Shown: positions 56,528-64,000 of the stretch, piece by piece
Numbering within the stretch: position 1 is the first letter of the stretch
Layout of the letters: each line of letters starts with the position of its first letter
Origin: Palleronia salina
GTDB lineage: Bacteria > Pseudomonadota > Alphaproteobacteria > Rhodobacterales > Rhodobacteraceae
Direction of reading: 5' to 3'
Length of the DNA stretch: 64,000 bases
Assembly: GCF_900141995.1 (NCBI RefSeq)
Contig: NZ_FQZA01000002.1
Span: 69,501 to 133,500, forward strand
The notes under the pieces: generated by a model
Seen by the model: only the letters and a program-made list of their open reading frames with translations
Told to the model about the DNA's origin: nothing
The model's database searches: none
Made by a program: the position numbers and the translations under genes

Positions 56528-57247
56528 CTAGGGGTCCTTCACCGCCCGTGCCAGTGTCACCACGTCGACACGCGCCGCGCCGCCCGCCAACGCCGCCTCA
56601 GCCGCGGCGGCCAGCGTCGCGCCCGATGTCATGACGTCGTCGACCAGCAGGACGGCCCGCCCCCGCAGCACACCGCCATGTTTCGGATGCACGGTCATGC
56701 AGCCTTCGAGGTCGGAAAAGCGGCTGGCAAGGGTCTTGCCGTCCTGCACCTGTGTGCGCCGGGTGCGAACGAGGGCGGTTGGCGCGTGCGGCAGGTCGAG
56801 CGCGCGGGCCAGCGCCCCGCCAAGCTCAGCCGCCTGGTTGTAGCGGCGCGCCAGCGTGCGGCTCCAATGCGCGGGCACCGGCACCACGAGGCTGTCGTGG
56901 CGGACCAACCCCTGCGCTCGGCGCGCCATCCACGTTCCGGCCCCCGGCACAAGGTCCAGCCGGTCGCCGTGCTTGATCGACAGCACCACCTGCCGCCCCC
57001 GGTCGCTGTAGAGCAAGGCGGACCGCCCCCGGCTCCAGGGCCGGGCGATGTACAGGCAGTCGTCGCAGGTGACCGGGCGGTCGTCGTCGCCGGGCAGTGG
57101 CGCCCCGCAGGTGTCGCAGCCAAGGCCCAGGATGAACGGCGTGTCGCGCCAGCACGGCCCGCACAGCGCGCCCACGGCGTCGACGGTCGCATCGCAGGTT
57201 GCGCATTGCCGCGGAAAGACGGCATCGATCACCGATTGAACCAGCAT
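56528..57247 (-). CDS. comF: ComF-family phosphoribosyltransferase-like protein
   Basis: 239 residues: N-terminal zinc-type cysteine pairs (CATCDATVDAVGALCGPCW and CDTCG/CDDC) and a C-terminal PRTase domain with VVPVPAHWSRTLARRYNQAA and VLLVDDVMTSGATL. ComF proteins are linked to DNA uptake in competent bacteria, but are common in non-competent Roseobacters. Diverges from a methyltransferase-like gene (23 bases between starts). Confidence 0.93.
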   Translation of the reverse strand: MLVQSVIDAVFPRQCATCDATVDAVGALCGPCWRDTPFILGLGCDTCGAPLPGDDDRPVTCDDCLYIARPWSRGRSALLYSDRGRQVVLSIKHGDRLDLVPGAGTWMARRAQGLVRHDSLVVPVPAHWSRTLARRYNQAAELGGALARALDLPHAPTALVRTRRTQVQDGKTLASRFSDLEGCMTVHPKHGGVLRGRAVLLVDDVMTSGATLAAAAEAALAGGAARVDVVTLARAVKDP

Positions 57248-57270
57248 GGAAGGTGCTTACCTCCAACCCC

Positions 57271-58119
57271 ATGACCCGCGAGACACGCCGCCTCACCGAC
57301 CGCGACCGCCTTGAGCAGTCCCGCCGCCGCGCCCGCGCCGATGCGCTGTTCCTCCACGGCTATGCCGCGGACCAGCTCGAGGAGAGACTGGAAGAGGTTA
57401 ACAGAACCTTTACCGCCATCGCCGTGGTGACCGGCCATCCCGAATTCTGGTCGGCACGCTTCCCGGGCGCGACCATCGTGGCGGATGACGAGGTTCTGGC
57501 GCTGGAGCGTGGACGCCACGACCTGGTCATCCACGCCATGGCGCTGCACTGGGCCGATGACCCGGTGGGCCAGATGGCCCAGTGCCGCCTGGCGCTGCAG
57601 CCCGACGGCCTGTTCCTGGGGGTCTGCTTCGGTGGCCAGACCCTGTCCGAGCTGCGCAGCGTGCTGGCCCATGCCGAAAGCATCGTCAGCGGGGGGATCG
57701 CCCCGCGCGTGCTGCCCATGGCCGAGATCCGCGACCTGGGTGGCCTGATCCAGCGGGCGGGCCTGGCGCTGCCCGTGGCAGATACCGACCCGATCAAGGT
57801 GGACTACGCCGACCTGGCTGCGCTGGTCCGCGACCTGCGCCACATGGGCGAAGGCAACGCCATGGCCGCGCGCGACCCGCGCCCTCTGCCCCGCGCTGTC
57901 CTGCGGCAGGCCGCGCAGACCTATGCCGCCAGCTTCCCGGCCAGCGACGACGCCGACCGCATCGTGGCGACCTTCGAGCTGGTGTTCCTGTCGGGCTGGG
58001 CCCCCGACGAAAGCCAGCAGAAACCGCTGCGGCCGGGGTCGGCCAAGGCCCGGCTGGCCGATGTGTTGGGCACAGACGAGACAAGCCTGCGCGACGATTC
58101 GCGCCGGTCAGGCGATTGA
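57271..58119 (+). CDS. SAM-dependent methyltransferase-like protein, NDUFAF5/BioC-like
   Basis: 282 residues. HAMALHWADDPVGQMAQCRL and LALQPDGLFLGVCFGGQTLSEL match the NDUFAF5/BioC group. Motif I, normally a Gly-rich D-x-G-x-G loop, reads TAIAVVTGHPEFW and is degraded, so SAM binding may be altered; mitochondrial NDUFAF5 acts on complex I as a hydroxylase. The N-terminal part starts with a highly charged DRDRLEQSRRRAR. Role unproven. Confidence 0.8.
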   Translation: MTRETRRLTDRDRLEQSRRRARADALFLHGYAADQLEERLEEVNRTFTAIAVVTGHPEFWSARFPGATIVADDEVLALERGRHDLVIHAMALHWADDPVGQMAQCRLALQPDGLFLGVCFGGQTLSELRSVLAHAESIVSGGIAPRVLPMAEIRDLGGLIQRAGLALPVADTDPIKVDYADLAALVRDLRHMGEGNAMAARDPRPLPRAVLRQAAQTYAASFPASDDADRIVATFELVFLSGWAPDESQQKPLRPGSAKARLADVLGTDETSLRDDSRRSGD

Positions 58120-58171
58120 CCCCCGTGGGAAAGCCTTTATCTGAGCCTGCGTTGTCGAGAGGATGAAGACC

Positions 58172-59260
58172 ATGCTGGATGCACGCGCCCCCGATGGGAC
58201 CCCGATGTTCATCGAAGAGGGGGCGACCTGCCCCGTTCATGCGCCCGACGACCACCCGAAGATCCCGCCGGCCAAGACCGGCGTGCTGCTGGCCAACCTC
58301 GGCACGCCCGACGGCTATGACTACTGGAACATGCGCCGTTACCTGAACGAGTTCCTGTCCGACAAGCGCGTGGTCGATTACTCGGCGTGGATCTGGCAGC
58401 CGCTGCTGCAGGCCGTGATCCTGACCAAGCGGCCCTTTTCCAGCGGGGCCGCCTACAAGTCGATCTGGAACGAGGACGCGGGCGAAAGCCCCCTTCTGAC
58501 CATCACCAAGGCGCAGGTCTCAAAGATCAGGGATCGGTTGGTCGGCGCCCACGGCGACAAGCTCGTGGTCGATTTCTGCATGCGCTACGGCAACCCGTCG
58601 ACCCGGTCGAAGGTGCGCGAGATGATCCAGGCGGGCTGCACGCGAATCGTGTTCTTCCCGCTCTACCCGCAATACGCGGGCGCGACGACGGCCACGGCGA
58701 ACGACCAGTTCTTCCGCGCCCTGATGGCCGAGAAGTGGCAGCCGTCGGTCCGCACCGTCCCCGCCTATTTCGAGCACCCGAGCTATATCGACGCCCTCGC
58801 CAGGTCGGTGGAGCGGGCCTATGGCGCGATGGAGACGAAGCCTGACGTGCTGGTCGCGTCCTATCATGGGGTGCCCCAGCGCTACCTGATGGAAGGCGAC
58901 CCCTACCACTGCCAGTGCCAGAAGACCTCGCGCCTGCTGAAGGAGCGGCTGGGCTGGGCGGATACCGACATCGTCACCACGTTCCAGTCGCGATTCGGTC
59001 CCGAGGAATGGCTGAAGCCCTATACCGTGGAAGAGGTCGCCCGCCTGGCCGAGCACGGCAAGAAGCGCATCGCGGTGATCGCGCCCGCCTTCTCGGCCGA
59101 CTGCATCGAGACGCTGGAAGAGATCAACGAAGAGATCCGCGAAAGCTTCGAGGAAGCGGGCGGTGAGCACTTCACCTACATCCCGTGCCTCAACGAGGAC
59201 GACGCCCACATGGAAGCGCTGGTCGAGGTGATCGAGGAGAACCTGGCGGGCTGGGTCTGA
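58172..59260 (+). CDS. hemH: Ferrochelatase
   Basis: 362 residues: GVLLANLGTPDGYDYWNMRR, FFPLYPQYAGATTAT, the metal/porphyrin-site SYHGVPQRYL and APAFSADCIETLEEI. It inserts Fe(II) into protoporphyrin IX, the last heme step. The ATG at 58172 has GAGAGG at 9 bases; an in-frame ATG at 58163 touches that sequence and is less likely. The N-terminal ~35 residues are an unconserved extension. Confidence 0.97.
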   Translation: MLDARAPDGTPMFIEEGATCPVHAPDDHPKIPPAKTGVLLANLGTPDGYDYWNMRRYLNEFLSDKRVVDYSAWIWQPLLQAVILTKRPFSSGAAYKSIWNEDAGESPLLTITKAQVSKIRDRLVGAHGDKLVVDFCMRYGNPSTRSKVREMIQAGCTRIVFFPLYPQYAGATTATANDQFFRALMAEKWQPSVRTVPAYFEHPSYIDALARSVERAYGAMETKPDVLVASYHGVPQRYLMEGDPYHCQCQKTSRLLKERLGWADTDIVTTFQSRFGPEEWLKPYTVEEVARLAEHGKKRIAVIAPAFSADCIETLEEINEEIRESFEEAGGEHFTYIPCLNEDDAHMEALVEVIEENLAGWV

Positions 59261-59326
59261 TCGACCCAGGCCACGGCCCGGGTGACGCTGGGGCCTTCGC
59301 GGCGCCCGAACCTCTATTTCAAAAGG

Positions 59327-59354
59327 AAAACGGCCGGACACTGGGTCCGGCCGT
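59327..59354 (-). terminator. Terminator between hemH and the small secreted protein gene
   Basis: Perfect 10-bp stem with core CGGCCGGAC (59330-59339 / 59345-59354), 5-base loop, T4 on the minus strand, 30 bases after the small gene's stop. May also serve hemH. Confidence 0.85.
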
Positions 59355-59383
59355 CTCCAAAAGCGTAATACCGTTCGACTGGA

Positions 59384-59563
59384 TCAGTCGGCAGCGGCAA
59401 CAGCCACGACGGCCAGCAGCAGCAGCGGGATAACGATCCCGGCCGACGAGCTGGACGATTCTTCAACGACGACGGCCGGCTCCATCATGGGCTCGACCAT
59501 ACCGCCCGCAAACGCACCGGTGGCGGCGACGGACAGGGCAGCGGCAAGAGCAATCTTCTTCAT
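59384..59563 (-). CDS. Small exported protein, 59 residues
   Basis: Signal peptide MKKIALAAALSVAATGAFAG, then Met/Glu/Val-rich GMVEPMMEPAVVVEE, a run of five Ser and a C-terminal hydrophobic helix (IVIPLLLLAVVAVAAAD). Small proteins of this make-up accompany hemH in Roseobacters in my recollection; no function is known to me. Own promoter and terminator are visible. The Met-rich, acidic loop could bind metal, but that is speculation. Confidence 0.8.
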   Translation of the reverse strand: MKKIALAAALSVAATGAFAGGMVEPMMEPAVVVEESSSSSAGIVIPLLLLAVVAVAAAD

Positions 59564-59641
59564 GGTGTATCTCCAGTAATTAGCCTGGTGCCTAGTTTGA
59601 AACGAGGCGGCAGCAGGCACCCAAGACTGTACCTCATCGAC

Positions 59642-59671
59642 GGTATAAGCAACATCGACAACGTATTGCAA
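59642..59671 (-). promoter_or_regulatory. Housekeeping-type promoter of the small exported protein
   Basis: Minus strand TTGCAA (59666-59671), 18 bases, TATACC (59642-59647), 79 bases before the ATG at 59563; the surrounding 150 bases are AT-rich. Confidence 0.55.
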
Positions 59672-59713
59672 AGAATTGAAACGCTTGAACGGTTCCCACG
59701 CTCCGGCAATTCG

Positions 59714-60316
59714 TCAAATTAGCAACACTTGGGTTCCGGACTTGGCGAGGCCGTAAAGCTCTTCGATATGGTTGTTGTACAGGCCGATGCAGCCGTTCGA
59801 CGACCGCCGTCCGATCTTGCGCGTGTCCTGGGTGCCGTGAATCCGGTAATATTGCCACGAAAGATACAATGCGTGCGTTCCCAGCGGATTGTCCGGGCCG
59901 GGGCCGATGAAGTCGGGCCACTCGGGATTCCGCTCTTTCATGGCCGGCGTGGGCGCCCAGCTCGGCCCCTCGACCTTGCGGATGACCTCGGTCCGGCCCT
60001 TGCGGGTCAGGTCATCGGTCTGCGGCACCGAGGTCGGATACAGCTTGTAGATCGATTCGTCCTCGTTCCAGTAGTGCAGCGCGCGCGAGGTGATATCGAC
60101 AAGGATCGCGCCGTTGGCCAGCGAATCGAAGTAGGGCCGCCAGTGCAGCGTCCGGAAGCTGGACGCGTTGCGACGGGTGACGCCCGAGATCTGGGACCGG
60201 AACTCGGTCGAGTTCGACGTCTGCGCGATTGCGGGCGCCGCGAACGTGGTCGCTGCCGCGGCTGCGCCGCCAAGGAACCAGCGGCGGTTCAGGATATCCG
60301 AGGGGTGACGGGTCAT
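59714..60316 (-). CDS. L,D-transpeptidase (YkuD) with Tat-type signal
   Basis: 200 residues. N-terminal NRRWFLGGAAAAATTFAAPA is a twin-arginine signal, so it is probably exported folded. YkuD domain: GTHALYLSWQYYRIHG, then the cysteine motif RRSSNGCIGLYN. The usual Arg after GC-I is replaced by Gly. Such enzymes make 3-3 crosslinks in peptidoglycan or attach proteins to it. ATG at 60316 begins the signal; a longer open frame has no merit. Confidence 0.9.
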   Translation of the reverse strand: MTRHPSDILNRRWFLGGAAAAATTFAAPAIAQTSNSTEFRSQISGVTRRNASSFRTLHWRPYFDSLANGAILVDITSRALHYWNEDESIYKLYPTSVPQTDDLTRKGRTEVIRKVEGPSWAPTPAMKERNPEWPDFIGPGPDNPLGTHALYLSWQYYRIHGTQDTRKIGRRSSNGCIGLYNNHIEELYGLAKSGTQVLLI

Positions 60317-60357
60317 GGCGTGTCGCACCTTTGTGATCTTGGCTGCTTCAGGTGTGC

Positions 60358-60386
60358 AAAATAAGGAGGCCGGCGGATCCTTGCAA
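60358..60386 (-). promoter_or_regulatory. Housekeeping-type promoter of the Tat L,D-transpeptidase
   Basis: Minus strand TTGCAA (60381-60386), 17 bases, TATTTT (60358-60363), 42 bases before the ATG. Confidence 0.6.
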
Positions 60387-60486
60387 ATCAAACCGGCGTC
60401 AATCCGCGCAACGGCGCCGAAACGGAAAATGGCATCCCGGTCGCGTTACCGCTATTGAGACGCGAAGGGATTACAACGGTTTCGGC

Positions 60487-61035
60487 ATGTATCGAATTTT
60501 CGCACCACTGGCCATCGGCGTCGCGGTCCTGTCGGCTTGCGCGGCACCACCACCACCCGCGCCGCGCGTTGCCGCCGACGGACGACCGCTGCCGCAGGTC
60601 TACCGGATCAGCGAAGCGGATTCGGACCGGGTCCAAATCCGGTTCCTCGACGGGGTGAACGCCGTGCGCCAGGCCGCCGGTGCCCCGCCCGTTGCGCTGA
60701 ACGCCGAACTCACGGCCGCCGCGGCCACCCACAGCCGCGACATGTCGGTCCAGAACCGGCCCTGGCATTTCGGGTCGGACGGATCGTCGCCGCTGGAGCG
60801 CGTGCGTCGCGTGGGCTACCGCGGCGAGCTGCTCGGCGAAAACATCTCGGAAACCTACGAGACCGAGCTGGAAACCCTGTCGGCCTGGCTCGAATCGCCC
60901 GACCAGCGCGACATCATCACCGATCCGCGCGCCCGCGATCTGGGGTTCTCGTGGTTCCAGGAGCCCAGCGGCAAGATCTGGTGGACCATGGTCACCGGCG
61001 CCCCGCAGACCTTCGCCCAAGCCAACGGGTTCTGA
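60487..61035 (+). CDS. CAP/SCP-domain lipoprotein
   Basis: 182 residues with a lipobox VLSACAA (acylated Cys around residue 18) and a Pro-rich linker. The CAP domain (FLDGVNAVRQAAGAPPVALN, AATHSRDMSVQNRPWHFG, GENISETYE) keeps the His and Glu typical of these bacterial YkwD-like proteins. Flanked by two L,D-transpeptidases. Function in the family is open; envelope or peptidoglycan association is suggested by context. Confidence 0.87.
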   Translation: MYRIFAPLAIGVAVLSACAAPPPPAPRVAADGRPLPQVYRISEADSDRVQIRFLDGVNAVRQAAGAPPVALNAELTAAAATHSRDMSVQNRPWHFGSDGSSPLERVRRVGYRGELLGENISETYETELETLSAWLESPDQRDIITDPRARDLGFSWFQEPSGKIWWTMVTGAPQTFAQANGF

Positions 61036-61065
61036 GCCAGCCCGGCGGGCCGGCCGAGACGCGGT

Positions 61066-61569
61066 TCAGGGGAAGATGCTGATCGGCGTGCCGTCCTGGA
61101 CCATGGCGTAGATCTCTTCGATCTCGTCATCGGTGACGGCGATGCAGCCCCAGGTCCAGTCGCCCGTCGCGCCCTTGGGCACGTTCTCGCCCCGGCCGTG
61201 GATGAAAATATCACCCCCGGCGGGACGTCCCAGACCGCGTGCGACCTCGATATCCCGCGCGTTGGGATACGAGATGCCCACCGACAGATGATACCGGCTG
61301 TTGGGGTTGCGGCGATCGATCAGGTAATGCCCCTCGGGCGTCTTGCCGTCGCCCTCGACCTGCTTGTGGCCCTCGGGCGCGAAACCCAGGCCGACATTGT
61401 AGACCTTCAGGGGCGTCCCGTTGTGCAGCAGTTGCAACTGACGCGCCTCTTTCAGCAGAACGACGCGGGTGACTTCCGGGCCGTCATAGCTGCGGAATTT
61501 CGATGGCGCTGCGCATCCCGTCAGGATGACCAGCGACAGCGTGATCAGAACGGATCTGATGATGGACAT
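61066..61569 (-). CDS. L,D-transpeptidase lipoprotein (YafK/DpaA-like)
   Basis: 167 residues, lipoprotein signal ending ILTGCAA. The YkuD domain has TPEGHYLIDRRNPNSRYHLS, GDIFIHGRG and the cysteine motif TWGCIAVTDDEIEEIY, the YafK-like version. YafK/DpaA-type enzymes cut lipoprotein from peptidoglycan rather than crosslink it, so this and the Tat-type enzyme may have opposing roles. Convergent with the CAP gene. Confidence 0.9.
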   Translation of the reverse strand: MSIIRSVLITLSLVILTGCAAPSKFRSYDGPEVTRVVLLKEARQLQLLHNGTPLKVYNVGLGFAPEGHKQVEGDGKTPEGHYLIDRRNPNSRYHLSVGISYPNARDIEVARGLGRPAGGDIFIHGRGENVPKGATGDWTWGCIAVTDDEIEEIYAMVQDGTPISIFP

Positions 61570-61683
61570 GGGGTCTGCTCGCCCTTGGATGTGCCTCGAT
61601 GGCGCGGACCATAGCAAACTCCCACGCGACACCGAATATCCCTTGCCTCTCACATAGGCGTGAGCGGCGGGCACGTTGCAAAA

Positions 61684-62898
61684 TCAGCGCGACAGGTGGG
61701 CGACGAGTTCCACGTGGGGCGACCAACGGAACTGGTCGACGACCTTCACCGATTTCAGCCGATAGCCGCCGCGCTGCGCGATCGCCACGTCGCGGGCGAA
61801 CGTTACCGGGTTGCAGGACACCGCGGCGATCACCGGAACGTCGCTTTGGGCCAGTTCCGCGAACTGCGCCTCGGCCCCGGCGCGGGGCGGGTCGATGAGC
61901 ACGGCGTCGAGGCGGCCCAGCTCCGAGGCCAGCAGCGGGCGCTGGAACAGGTCGCGCGTCTCGGCCTCGAGCGCATGCAGCCCGCCGGCCTTCTGCCAGG
62001 CGGCGCGGGTGGCATCGGACAGGCTGCGTAGCCCTTCGACCGCGACGACTTCGGCCTGGCGGGACAGGGGCAGCGCGAAGGTGCCGCAGCCCGCGAACAG
62101 GTCGGCGACACGCTTCGCGTCGCCCACGATGTCTCTGACGGCGCGCCACAGGGCGGCCTCGCCCGACTTGGTGGCTTGCAGGAACGCGCCCGGGGGCGGC
62201 ACGCAGGCCACGTCGCCGAACATCTGGTGCGGTGGCCGCGCCTGGGCGATGGGGATGTCGCCCCATGTCAGCCGCGCCAGGTCGGCCGCCCCGGCGATGC
62301 GCGCCAGCTCTTCCGAAAGGGCGCGATCCGGCTCTTTCCCGCCCGACACCACCACGTCCAGCCCGGCCGGGCCGTGGGTCACGGCCAGCGACAGGGTGTC
62401 CTTGCGCCCCGCGCCCGCCGCCACAAGGTCGGAGAGGACCGGCAGGGCCTTCACGATCTGCGGGACCAGCACCCGGCAATGGGGCACGGGCACGATCCGG
62501 TCCGACGCCCGTTCGTGGAACCCGATCTCGACCCCGTCGCGGCTGCGACGGGCCGACAGCACGGCGCGCCGGCGCGAGGCGGGCGGCGAGGTCGCGATGC
62601 CGGTGATCGGCGCGGGCAGGCCCTGCGCCGCCAACGCCTGCGCCACCACCCGCACCTTGAACCGTGCCACGAAAGTATCCGAGGCATGCATCAGCGCGCA
62701 GGCCCCGCAGCGGTCGTAATGCGGGCAGGCGGGCGTCACGCGCTCGGGCGACGGCGTCACGATCTCGGGGATCGGCATCCGGTCGCCCATGACGCGGCCG
62801 CGCACCGTTTCGTTCGGCAGGGCGCGCGGGACGAAAACGGGGCCGGGGGCGATGCCGTCGCCAAGATGGCCCAGGCGGGTGATGGTCACGGTCTCCAT
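61684..62898 (-). CDS. TrmA/RlmD-type 23S rRNA or tRNA (uracil-5-)-methyltransferase
   Basis: 404 residues: N-terminal TRAM-like domain, Fe-S cysteine cluster ACPHYDRCGACALMH (Cys58, 64, 67, with a fourth near 142 in PHCRV), SAM motif VADLFAGCGTFALPL and catalytic AVSCNPVTFARD. Whether it modifies U747/U1939 of 23S rRNA or tRNA U54 cannot be decided. Lies 14 bases after the ABC exporter stop. Confidence 0.92.
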   Translation of the reverse strand: METVTITRLGHLGDGIAPGPVFVPRALPNETVRGRVMGDRMPIPEIVTPSPERVTPACPHYDRCGACALMHASDTFVARFKVRVVAQALAAQGLPAPITGIATSPPASRRRAVLSARRSRDGVEIGFHERASDRIVPVPHCRVLVPQIVKALPVLSDLVAAGAGRKDTLSLAVTHGPAGLDVVVSGGKEPDRALSEELARIAGAADLARLTWGDIPIAQARPPHQMFGDVACVPPPGAFLQATKSGEAALWRAVRDIVGDAKRVADLFAGCGTFALPLSRQAEVVAVEGLRSLSDATRAAWQKAGGLHALEAETRDLFQRPLLASELGRLDAVLIDPPRAGAEAQFAELAQSDVPVIAAVSCNPVTFARDVAIAQRGGYRLKSVKVVDQFRWSPHVELVAHLSR

Positions 62899-62912
62899 CG
62901 GGCGGCCCTAGC

Positions 62913-64000
62913 CTATTCCGCGGCCTCGGAATAGCCCATGAACCCGCCCGACTGCCGCTTCCAGTAGCGGGCATAGGTACCACCCTGCGCCAACAGCGCC
63001 TCGTGGGTGCCTTCCTCGACGATGCGGCCCTGTTCCAGCACCACGATCCGGTCCATCCGGGCGATGGTCGACAGGCGGTGCGCGATGGCCAGCACGGTCT
63101 TGCCCTCCATCGCGCGCTCCAGCGCGGCCTGGATCGACGCCTCGACCTCGCTGTCGAGCGCGCTGGTCGCCTCGTCCAGCACGAGGATCGGCGCGTCCTT
63201 CAGCAGCGCGCGGGCCAGCGCGATCCGCTGTCGCTGTCCGCCCGAAAGCTTCACGCCCCGCTCGCCCAGATGCGCGTCGTAGCCGGTGCGCCCCTTGAAG
63301 TCCTGCAGGTCGAGGATGAACTCGTGCGCCTCGGCCTTGCGGGCGGCGGCGATCATCTCGTCCTCGGTGGCGTCGGGGCGACCGTAAAGGATGTTCTCGC
63401 GGGCCGAGCGGTTGAACATGGCCGTTTCCTGCGTGACCATGCCGATCTGGCGGCGCAGGCTTTCCTGCGTCACCTCGCGGATATCGCGCCCGTCCACGGT
63501 GATGCGCCCCCGTTCGGGGTCGTAGAGCCGCAGGAGTAGCGCCACCAGCGTGGACTTGCCCGCCCCCGAGGCGCCGACGACGCCGATCTTCTCGCCCTGC
63601 GCGACGGTCAGGTCCAACTGCTCGATCCCGCCCGCGCCGCGCCCGTAGGTGAACCGCAGGTCCTCGAACCCGATCGCACCGCCGTGGGGCAACGCGTCCG
63701 CCGCGTCGGCATCGGTCAGCGTGTGCGGCGGCGTCAGGGTGTTCATGCCATCCTCGACCTCGCCCACATTGGAATAGATCGCCATCAGCGTGAACGACAC
63801 CCAACCCGTCATCTGCGCGATCCGGATCGAGATCGCACCGGCCGCGGCGATGTCGCCCGGCGTCGCGATCCCCCGCGTCCACAGAACGATGGTGCCGCCG
63901 ATCAGAAGGATCGGCAGGATGCCGGCCAGCGCCATGAGCGAGAAACGGAAGCCCGCGGTCAGCAGGCCGAAATCCACAACCTTGTCGCGGAACGTCGAAA
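62913..64000 (-). CDS. ABC exporter, fused permease-ATPase (MsbA/lipid A type), N-terminal part missing
   Basis: About 362 C-terminal residues; the frame runs off the right edge. Two transmembrane helices remain (FSLMALAGILPILLIGGTIV; GWVSFTLMAIYSNVGEV). The nucleotide-binding domain is complete: GASGAGKST, QETAMFNRSARENILYG, LSGGQRQRIALARALL, ILVLDEATSALD and IAHRLSTI. It exports lipid or another hydrophobic substrate; the exact substrate is undetermined. Confidence 0.93.
   Translation of the reverse strand, partial: STFRDKVVDFGLLTAGFRFSLMALAGILPILLIGGTIVLWTRGIATPGDIAAAGAISIRIAQMTGWVSFTLMAIYSNVGEVEDGMNTLTPPHTLTDADAADALPHGGAIGFEDLRFTYGRGAGGIEQLDLTVAQGEKIGVVGASGAGKSTLVALLLRLYDPERGRITVDGRDIREVTQESLRRQIGMVTQETAMFNRSARENILYGRPDATEDEMIAAARKAEAHEFILDLQDFKGRTGYDAHLGERGVKLSGGQRQRIALARALLKDAPILVLDEATSALDSEVEASIQAALERAMEGKTVLAIAHRLSTIARMDRIVVLEQGRIVEEGTHEALLAQGGTYARYWKRQSGGFMGYSEAAE

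Noticed and set aside
59648-59713. GGAAC on the minus strand upstream of the small hemH-linked gene as an EcfG promoter.
   Set aside because: Bases at 16-17 positions downstream (TTCT/TCTT) do not fit; a TTGCAA/TATACC promoter explains the region better.

Overview
The window is a contiguous, gene-dense, high-GC chromosomal segment. It looks alphaproteobacterial and most likely from the family Rhodobacteraceae/Roseobacteraceae. The reasons are the gene orders rsfS-rlmH-gpmI-envC-ctpA, lptC-lptA-lptB-hpf-ptsN, rimP-nusA-ylxR-infB and dnaK-dnaJ, the PhyR-NepR-EcfG general stress response (GSR) locus, and a small signal-peptide protein next to hemH. I recognise 65 protein genes, two of them cut by the window edges. 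No gap between genes exceeds 300 bases. I found no rRNA, tRNA, CRISPR array, transposase, integrase or prophage core.

Layout. 1-4251: housekeeping operon read leftwards (rsfS, rlmH, gpmI, envC-like, ctpA). 4492-8234: a YihY membrane protein, a Crp/Fnr regulator diverging from a degenerate receiver protein, and small membrane/stress proteins (YqjE-like, DUF883, a 58-residue membrane protein) diverging from a PRC-barrel protein. 8231-15120: the GSR locus. nepR, ecfG and a HisKA_2 sensor kinase run leftwards into a phospholipase D-like protein, an amidoligase and a class-I glutamine-amidotransferase-like hydrolase with 4-base overlaps; phyR diverges and a DUF1328 gene follows. 15248-23105: tamB-tamA, a formate/nitrite-type channel and a small Rho-N protein. 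23161-27026: RNase D, LPS transport (lptCAB), hibernation factor, ptsN. 27051-36076: a glycan cluster (sulfotransferase, three glycosyltransferases, galE, galU, PAP phosphatase, then a capsule-type ABC permease). 36054-47976: alkB, dnaK-dnaJ, radC, a binding protein-OmpA fusion, secA, PpiC, argJ, mutT. 48150-53494: infB-ylxR-nusA-rimP. 53636-64000: pip, ubiG, a nitrilase-like hydrolase, grxC, comF, a methyltransferase-like protein, hemH, two L,D-transpeptidases around a CAP lipoprotein, an RNA methyltransferase and a truncated ABC exporter.

The most striking signal is regulatory. Motifs of the form GGAAC-N16/17-(C)GTT, the known EcfG promoter consensus, sit upstream of nepR, phyR (weaker), DUF1328, the Rho-N protein and the PRC-barrel gene. 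Weaker copies precede the 58-residue membrane protein and DUF883. The segment therefore appears to hold both the GSR regulator and part of its regulon, with a lipase/amidoligase/amidotransferase module physically wired into the regulator's own operon. That module is my best candidate for an undescribed system.

Two other themes recur. Terminator-like hairpins stand immediately in front of start codons (the DUF883 gene; the rimP-nusA-infB operon). Two essential-type genes (rsfS, ylxR) have no usable ATG/GTG/TTG at the right place but have a strong Shine-Dalgarno in front of a CTG codon.
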